From contig JAEZJW010000223.1 in the NCBI GenBank assembly GCA_023415595.1, positions 1 through 17,489 on the forward strand: DNA of 17,489 nt. Reading direction: 5' to 3'. The notes below the pieces were generated by a model, which had not been told where the DNA came from, made no database searches, and saw nothing but the letters and a program-made list of their open reading frames with translations. A program made the translations under genes and the position numbers. Origin of the DNA: Bacillota bacterium (GTDB lineage: Bacteria > Bacillota > Clostridia > Lachnospirales > Lachnospiraceae). Below are positions 13,724 through 17,489 of the stretch, one piece after another (within the stretch, counting starts at the first letter, position 1; each line of letters opens with the position of its first letter).

Positions 13724-14884
13724 ATGCCGATGGAATATGCAGGCCAATTGGTATCTCAAGTGATGGAGGGTGAGGTAAAGCTCCTGCTTGAGGAGGAGGG
13801 GTTAACCCTTTCTTCGCTGTTTGATTCCTATCATCTCCCCTATGCGGAGCTTACGTCGATTGAGGCACCGGATTATAATATACTGCTCAGGACACAGAGG
13901 GATACTTTTCTTATCTCCAGGCTCGGTAACGTCCGGGAGACATTCTATGAGGAGCTATATGCTACCTATAACAAGAAGGTCCGAAAGGCATTGTTCATCA
14001 GCGGAACTCCCTTATTAAACACCCGCGGTGAATTCCTATATAACGAAGCCGGAAGAAGTGTCCGCGGAACCGCACTGATCGAGGTCTATGAGAACTGTGT
14101 CCTGGTCCTGCCGCCGGATGATAACGGGAGACGTATCCCGCTCTGCTTTGTAAGTCGGATGAATAAAGGCAGTTATGAACTTACTCTGGAGCTGGATACA
14201 GGAGAAAGCTACTCCTTCTACCGTCTGGGTTATGATACCGATCCGTTCGCAGATTGCATCTCGAAGTGTCTGTATGCGCTGCGCGAGAAAGCGATTAAGG
14301 CAGTGAAGGAAATTGACGGTACTCTGACACCGCTGGAGCTGCAGGTCATCGGCCGCCTGATGCCCGAGGGTGTTGCGGTGCAGCTTGGTCGGCTGGAAGA
14401 GTTATCCCCAACCTTCATAAAGTCTCTGGAAGCTAAGATCAATGAGAGCAGAATCATAGAGGAATATAAGGTATTCAAAGAACTATGTGACCCCATGAAG
14501 ATCCATGTGGGTATGAAATCCCATCTGGCCGGAGAGGATGCTGAGAACATCCTCTGGTTGATCTGTCCCGGGGCTAAGCACGGGGTAGCAGCGGTAGAGC
14601 TGGCTATCAGTGAGGAAGCTGCGGCAGCCACCTTCCTGTATCAGGGCTTTGATGACTGGGAGGTCTTCTGTAAGAGGCTTAACCAGGCCATGGAGGCGAT
14701 TAACTTCAAGCGGGAGGTCATCCGACTGACAGAGGAGGAGCTTCATAAGCGAGAATATGATGATTATGTTATGGCGGTGAAACGTAATGTATCCCTGCAG
14801 TTTATCCGAAAGCATTTCGGGGGAAGAGTGATACATACCTCACCGGAGAAATGGAAGCAGGAGCTTCTGAAGCATATGCAATAA
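13724..14884 (+). CDS. Conserved hypothetical protein, PH-like N-terminal halves, partner of the zinc-ribbon proteins
   Basis: The protein has 386 residues with GGGGTGAA before the ATG. I do not recognise a named family. Two consecutive beta-rich segments (about 1-80 and 95-180) each alternate strands and end in a helix, for example LPYAELTSIEAPDYNILLRT and FVSRMNKGSYELTLELDTGESYSFYRLG. That pattern suggests two PH-like domains, as in bacterial PH or GRAM-type proteins. The C-terminal half is mixed alpha/beta with a repeated FxxxLxxAMEAINFKRE-type helix. There is no signal peptide, membrane helix or catalytic motif. The operon context suggests a cytosolic scaffold working with the two zinc-ribbon proteins. 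Confidence 0.6.
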   Translation: MPMEYAGQLVSQVMEGEVKLLLEEEGLTLSSLFDSYHLPYAELTSIEAPDYNILLRTQRDTFLISRLGNVRETFYEELYATYNKKVRKALFISGTPLLNTRGEFLYNEAGRSVRGTALIEVYENCVLVLPPDDNGRRIPLCFVSRMNKGSYELTLELDTGESYSFYRLGYDTDPFADCISKCLYALREKAIKAVKEIDGTLTPLELQVIGRLMPEGVAVQLGRLEELSPTFIKSLEAKINESRIIEEYKVFKELCDPMKIHVGMKSHLAGEDAENILWLICPGAKHGVAAVELAISEEAAAATFLYQGFDDWEVFCKRLNQAMEAINFKREVIRLTEEELHKREYDDYVMAVKRNVSLQFIRKHFGGRVIHTSPEKWKQELLKHMQ

Positions 14885-14892
14885 AAGAAGGG

Positions 14893-14922
14893 GATAAGCG
14901 GCACTTGCTGCTTATCTCTTTT
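14893..14922 (+). terminator. Terminator of the zinc-ribbon operon
   Basis: GATAAGC (14893-14899) pairs with GCTTATC (14910-14916) and is followed by TCTTTT. It begins 9 bases after the stop codon, so it closes the operon. Confidence 0.75.
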
Positions 14923-14942
14923 CAATTATAGAATTAGGGTCT

Positions 14943-14970
14943 TTGTTAATGGCTATAATCGTGATATACT
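14943..14970 (+). promoter_or_regulatory. Candidate promoter for the 15042-16270 gene pair
   Basis: TTGTTA (14943-14948), a 16-base spacer and TATACT (14965-14970) form a moderate promoter. An overlapping TATAAT at 14970-14975 is an alternative -10 box. Confidence 0.45.
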
Positions 14971-15041
14971 ATAATTCCGGTAACAGAAACATCATGTTAT
15001 CATTTTGAAATAGCAGGCTAAGAACCGAAGGGAGAATCACC

Positions 15042-15311
15042 ATGTTTCGCTTATGGGCTAAGATATTCACAGAGAATCGTATGATTAAGGATATGGTGAT
15101 CTGTAATGATAAGGAAGAAATGAGAAGAACTCAGAAAATATTTGCTGCCATCGAGGAGGTTTGCCATGCTTACGATCTGTCGAAGCCAATCTGGCTGGAC
15201 TCGACGATAGCTGATTTTAAAAGGCATGACAAGACGCGGTTTACGAAGGATAATTTTATGGAACCGATTGATTTTGATTATCTGGAGATCCACGTGATAG
15301 AGGAGGACTAG
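15042..15311 (+). CDS. Small conserved hypothetical protein
   Basis: The protein has 89 residues with GAAGGGAGA ahead of the ATG. It is soluble and charged, with one long helix (about 25-45: EEMRRTQKIFAAIEEVCHAYD) followed by a strand-rich end (KPIWLDSTIADFKRHDKTRF, then DYLEIHVIEED). I recall close relatives as short uncharacterised proteins in Lachnospiraceae but cannot name a domain. It lies 2 bases before the lipoprotein gene, so the two are co-transcribed. Confidence 0.7.
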   Translation: MFRLWAKIFTENRMIKDMVICNDKEEMRRTQKIFAAIEEVCHAYDLSKPIWLDSTIADFKRHDKTRFTKDNFMEPIDFDYLEIHVIEED

Positions 15312-15313
15312 GT

Positions 15314-16270
15314 ATGGGAAGGAGATATGTTTATTATATAAGCATTCTCCTCTTTTGCTTATTATCGGGGAGCTGTGGTAATAAACGGAATGAGCTGGAG
15401 AACAGCTTGAATGAGAAGAAGGTTATCCCGGAGAGCAAAACCCCGGAGGAAACGGCGGAAGACAATACGAGTGACGTTGATATCGAGACACTAAACCCAA
15501 AGGTAGAGGGTGATTCTTCCGCCATGGGGAAAGAACAGGAGGAAACAAAATTGCAGGGGAATAACGGAGTAATCGAAGCAGCTACCCTGGGGGCATATAC
15601 CACACAGGAAGAGCTGATCATGGCATTACGGCAATATCCTGCGGGTACTGAACTTAATATGACAGGAGTCATGGAAAGCAGGATCAGTCAGTTTTTTTAT
15701 ATGGAAGAGCTTTCGGACGAGGTAAAGGAGAGAATCAGTGGGAAATCCTATGGGGAGAACTGTGAGCTTCCCTATGAAGAGCTCCGATACATAAGGGTAT
15801 TATATTGTGCCTTTGATGGCACAACAAGGATCGGAGAGCTGATCGTAAACCAGGCGATTGCACAGGATATCCTGGATATTTTTCGGGAATTATATGGAAT
15901 AAGCTATCCGATTGAACAGATGCTGCTGATTGATGAGTATGATGCGGATGACGAGAAGTCTATGGAAGCCAATAATAGTTCAGCCTTTAACTATCGTTTT
16001 GTGGCAGGGACCACAAGGCTCTCGAAGCACAGCCTGGGCTGGGCGATAGATATTAATCCTCTCTATAATCCCTACATCACTACAATTGACGGAAAGAAAA
16101 CGATCCTGCCGGAGAACGGTTCGGAATATGCGGACCGTACGAAGGACTGCCCTTATTATATCAAGGAAGGGGATGCCTGCTATGAAGCTTTTATTAGCAG
16201 GGGCTTCACCTGGGGAGGGGATTGGAAGAACAGCAAGGACTATCAGCACTTTGAGAAAATTGTTGAATGA
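15314..16270 (+). CDS. M15-family peptidase lipoprotein (D-Ala-D-Ala carboxypeptidase/endolysin-like)
   Basis: The protein has 318 residues. A lipoprotein signal (helix ISILLFCLLSGSC with lipobox LSGSC, Cys21) is followed by an acidic low-complexity linker (about 25-90) and a catalytic domain. Zinc-binding residues of the M15 VanY/CwlK type are visible in SKHSLGWAID (His239, Asp246) and in WGGDW...DYQHFE (His312). RGFTWGGDW is characteristic of the M15_4 subgroup, which hydrolyses L-Ala-D-Glu or D-Ala-D-Ala bonds in peptidoglycan. It would act on the wall outside the membrane. The preceding small gene is 2 bases away, so AGGAGG for this start lies inside that gene. Confidence 0.87.
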   Translation: MGRRYVYYISILLFCLLSGSCGNKRNELENSLNEKKVIPESKTPEETAEDNTSDVDIETLNPKVEGDSSAMGKEQEETKLQGNNGVIEAATLGAYTTQEELIMALRQYPAGTELNMTGVMESRISQFFYMEELSDEVKERISGKSYGENCELPYEELRYIRVLYCAFDGTTRIGELIVNQAIAQDILDIFRELYGISYPIEQMLLIDEYDADDEKSMEANNSSAFNYRFVAGTTRLSKHSLGWAIDINPLYNPYITTIDGKKTILPENGSEYADRTKDCPYYIKEGDACYEAFISRGFTWGGDWKNSKDYQHFEKIVE

Positions 16271-16414
16271 CCGGATCAACATAGACTTGTAATGCTTATA
16301 CCCGTGCTTCGGGTAGCAGCCGGCAGGAATGACATCAGACATTGATTTCTATAAAACGGAATGATATAATGAAGAATAGTAATCCCGGCGATAGGACAAA
16401 TGAGGAGAGACGTC

Positions 16415-17452
16415 ATGAGACATGTCTTAATGATTGAGGAAGACCCGGAGGTACAGAAGCTGGTTGCACGTGCGCTGGAGGGAAGGGTCAGGTTATCCAT
16501 ATCAGAATCGGAAGAGGATTGCTCCGGCTTCCTAACTGAGGAGAAGCCCGAGCTAATCCTGCTGTCCGCTAAAGTAAAAGGACCGGAGGGAACGGAGCTT
16601 TTCCAAAGATTCCGTACTCTTCCGGACATATCATGCATACCGGCACTTCTTCTTATCAGAAAGGACGAGCCTACTCTGGAGGAGAAAGCCTGTAGCCTGG
16701 GCTATGCCGATCTGATAGCGGTACCCTGTTCAGAAGCAGTCATATGGAACCGGGTGAATACGCAGCTGGAGCTTAAGTGTTATCGGACCAACGCGCTGGA
16801 GGATACAGAATATCAGGATACCATCTCCGTCAGTATTGCGGAGCTGGTGGAATGCCGTGATATTACGACCGGTGGTCATTTGAAGAATACAACTGCTTAC
16901 TTTAAGCTTCTTTTAAAGGAAATCACCGGCAGAGAGGAATTCAAGGGGAGGATACCCGAGGATGATGTCAGGGACCTGATCCGTTCCGCACCCCTGCATG
17001 ACATCGGTAAGATCGGTATCAATGATGACATACTCAAAAAGGCCTCTACATTGGATTTTAATGAGTTTGAATATATGAAGACCCACACAATTCTGGGGAA
17101 GGATACCTTCGAGAAGATTATGATGGAAACAGGAGAATCCAGGTTTCTGGTTTTCGCCAGGAATATGGCTTACTGCCACCATGAGAGATGGGATGGTACT
17201 GGTTACCCCAACGGACTGAAGGGGGAGGAGATTCCCTTCTACGCCAGGGTACTGACGATTGCGGATGTGTATGATGCACTGACCTCACGCCGCACTTATA
17301 AGAATGCATTTACCCATATGGATGCAGTTGAAATTATCCGCCAGGGAAGAGGTACCCTGTTTGATCCGGAATTAGTAGATCTCTTCGTTCAGATCAATGA
17401 TCAATTCGAGCATGCACTGGGAAGAAAATATATTAACAGTGCGGAAAGCTAG
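16415..17452 (+). CDS. HD-GYP domain protein with degenerate receiver domain
   Basis: The protein has 345 residues. ATG 16415 is preferred over 16400 because AGGAGA (16403-16408) lies 6 bases before it. Residues 1-120 have a receiver (REC) outline (VLMIEEDPEVQKLV, PELILLS, PALLLIRKDE), but the phospho-acceptor Asp is Ser51, so ordinary phosphorylation is not expected. From about 135 an HD-GYP domain is complete: HD at 195-196 (PLHDIGKIG), HH at 255-256, GTGYP ending at 265, and IADVYDALTSRRTYK with Asp284. HD-GYP enzymes hydrolyse c-di-GMP or related cyclic dinucleotides with a bi- or trinuclear metal centre. No output DNA-binding domain follows. The gene ends 14 bases before the dnaX start. 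Confidence 0.9.
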   Translation: MRHVLMIEEDPEVQKLVARALEGRVRLSISESEEDCSGFLTEEKPELILLSAKVKGPEGTELFQRFRTLPDISCIPALLLIRKDEPTLEEKACSLGYADLIAVPCSEAVIWNRVNTQLELKCYRTNALEDTEYQDTISVSIAELVECRDITTGGHLKNTTAYFKLLLKEITGREEFKGRIPEDDVRDLIRSAPLHDIGKIGINDDILKKASTLDFNEFEYMKTHTILGKDTFEKIMMETGESRFLVFARNMAYCHHERWDGTGYPNGLKGEEIPFYARVLTIADVYDALTSRRTYKNAFTHMDAVEIIRQGRGTLFDPELVDLFVQINDQFEHALGRKYINSAES

Positions 17453-17466
17453 AAAGGAAGCTGTTC

Positions 17467-17489
17467 ATGTCGTATACGGCTCTTTACAG
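17467..17489 (+). CDS. dnaX: DNA polymerase III subunit gamma/tau, first seven codons
   Basis: The frame runs off the window after MSYTALY. This is the start of DnaX in Firmicutes (MSY.ALYRKFRP), the clamp-loader ATPase. AAAGGAAG precedes the ATG at normal distance. The call rests on seven residues plus the ribosome site. Confidence 0.6.

Noticed and set aside
13291..13725. Minus-strand open frame of 144 codons
   Set aside because: Its Pro/Gln/Leu-rich translation is the mirror of the cysteine-rich zinc ribbons on the plus strand, with no independent support.
14230..14631. Minus-strand open frame of 133 codons
   Set aside because: It is Ser-rich shadow coding opposite a well-supported plus-strand gene with its own ribosome site and terminator.
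16300..16314. Terminator after the M15 peptidase gene (ACCCG/CGGGT hairpin)
   Set aside because: The stem is only five pairs and no U-tract follows, so I do not list it as a feature.

Overview
The window looks like chromosome of a spore-forming Clostridia, most likely a Lachnospiraceae (Clostridium XIVa-type) bacterium. The evidence is AGGAGG-type ribosome sites, a SpoIIQ-like LytM protein, a NiaR (3H-domain) repressor, families typical of the group, and the first seven codons of dnaX at the right edge. These assignments come from recalled family motifs; no search was run.

Layout. (1) 1-1136: end of a probable DUF4830/DUF4829 protein. (2) 1149-1350: frameshifted 3' remnant of a MATE efflux pump. 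(3) About 1490-10540: a very AT-rich accessory island. It is bounded on the left by a degenerate repeat plus hairpin and on the right by the same repeat family, an IS256-type transposase remnant and a tRNA-Gly(CCC). (4) 10543-17489: higher-GC core DNA holding the tRNA, a SpoIIQ-like M23 pseudo-peptidase, niaR, a three-gene zinc-ribbon operon, a small conserved gene with an M15 lipoprotein peptidase, an HD-GYP protein and the start of dnaX.

The island is the interesting part. Its first operon (1979-5724) encodes four tightly packed proteins: a TIR-like (DUF1863/ThsB-like) protein, an Nmad2 (nucleotide-modification-associated) protein, a thymidylate-kinase-like domain fused to an aGPT-PPlase/5-hmdU-kinase-type helical domain, and a thymidylate synthase homologue whose pyrimidine-selecting Asn is Asp, as in dCMP hydroxymethylases. 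A small membrane protein follows (5983-6393). A second cluster (6766-9830) has three divergent members of the dCTP deaminase/dUTPase fold, a HAD phosphatase and a C39-like papain-fold protein. Of the three deaminase-fold proteins, one has the catalytic Glu replaced by Gln, one has a C-terminal membrane anchor and no catalytic Glu, and one keeps the Glu.

My inference is that this is a conflict or anti-phage island built on modified pyrimidine nucleotides. The synthase and kinase would make or process a 5-substituted pyrimidine, the deaminase-fold proteins and HAD would convert or sense pyrimidine nucleotides, and the TIR, membrane and protease-like proteins would be sensors or effectors. The family assignments are fairly firm; the system-level function is a hypothesis.
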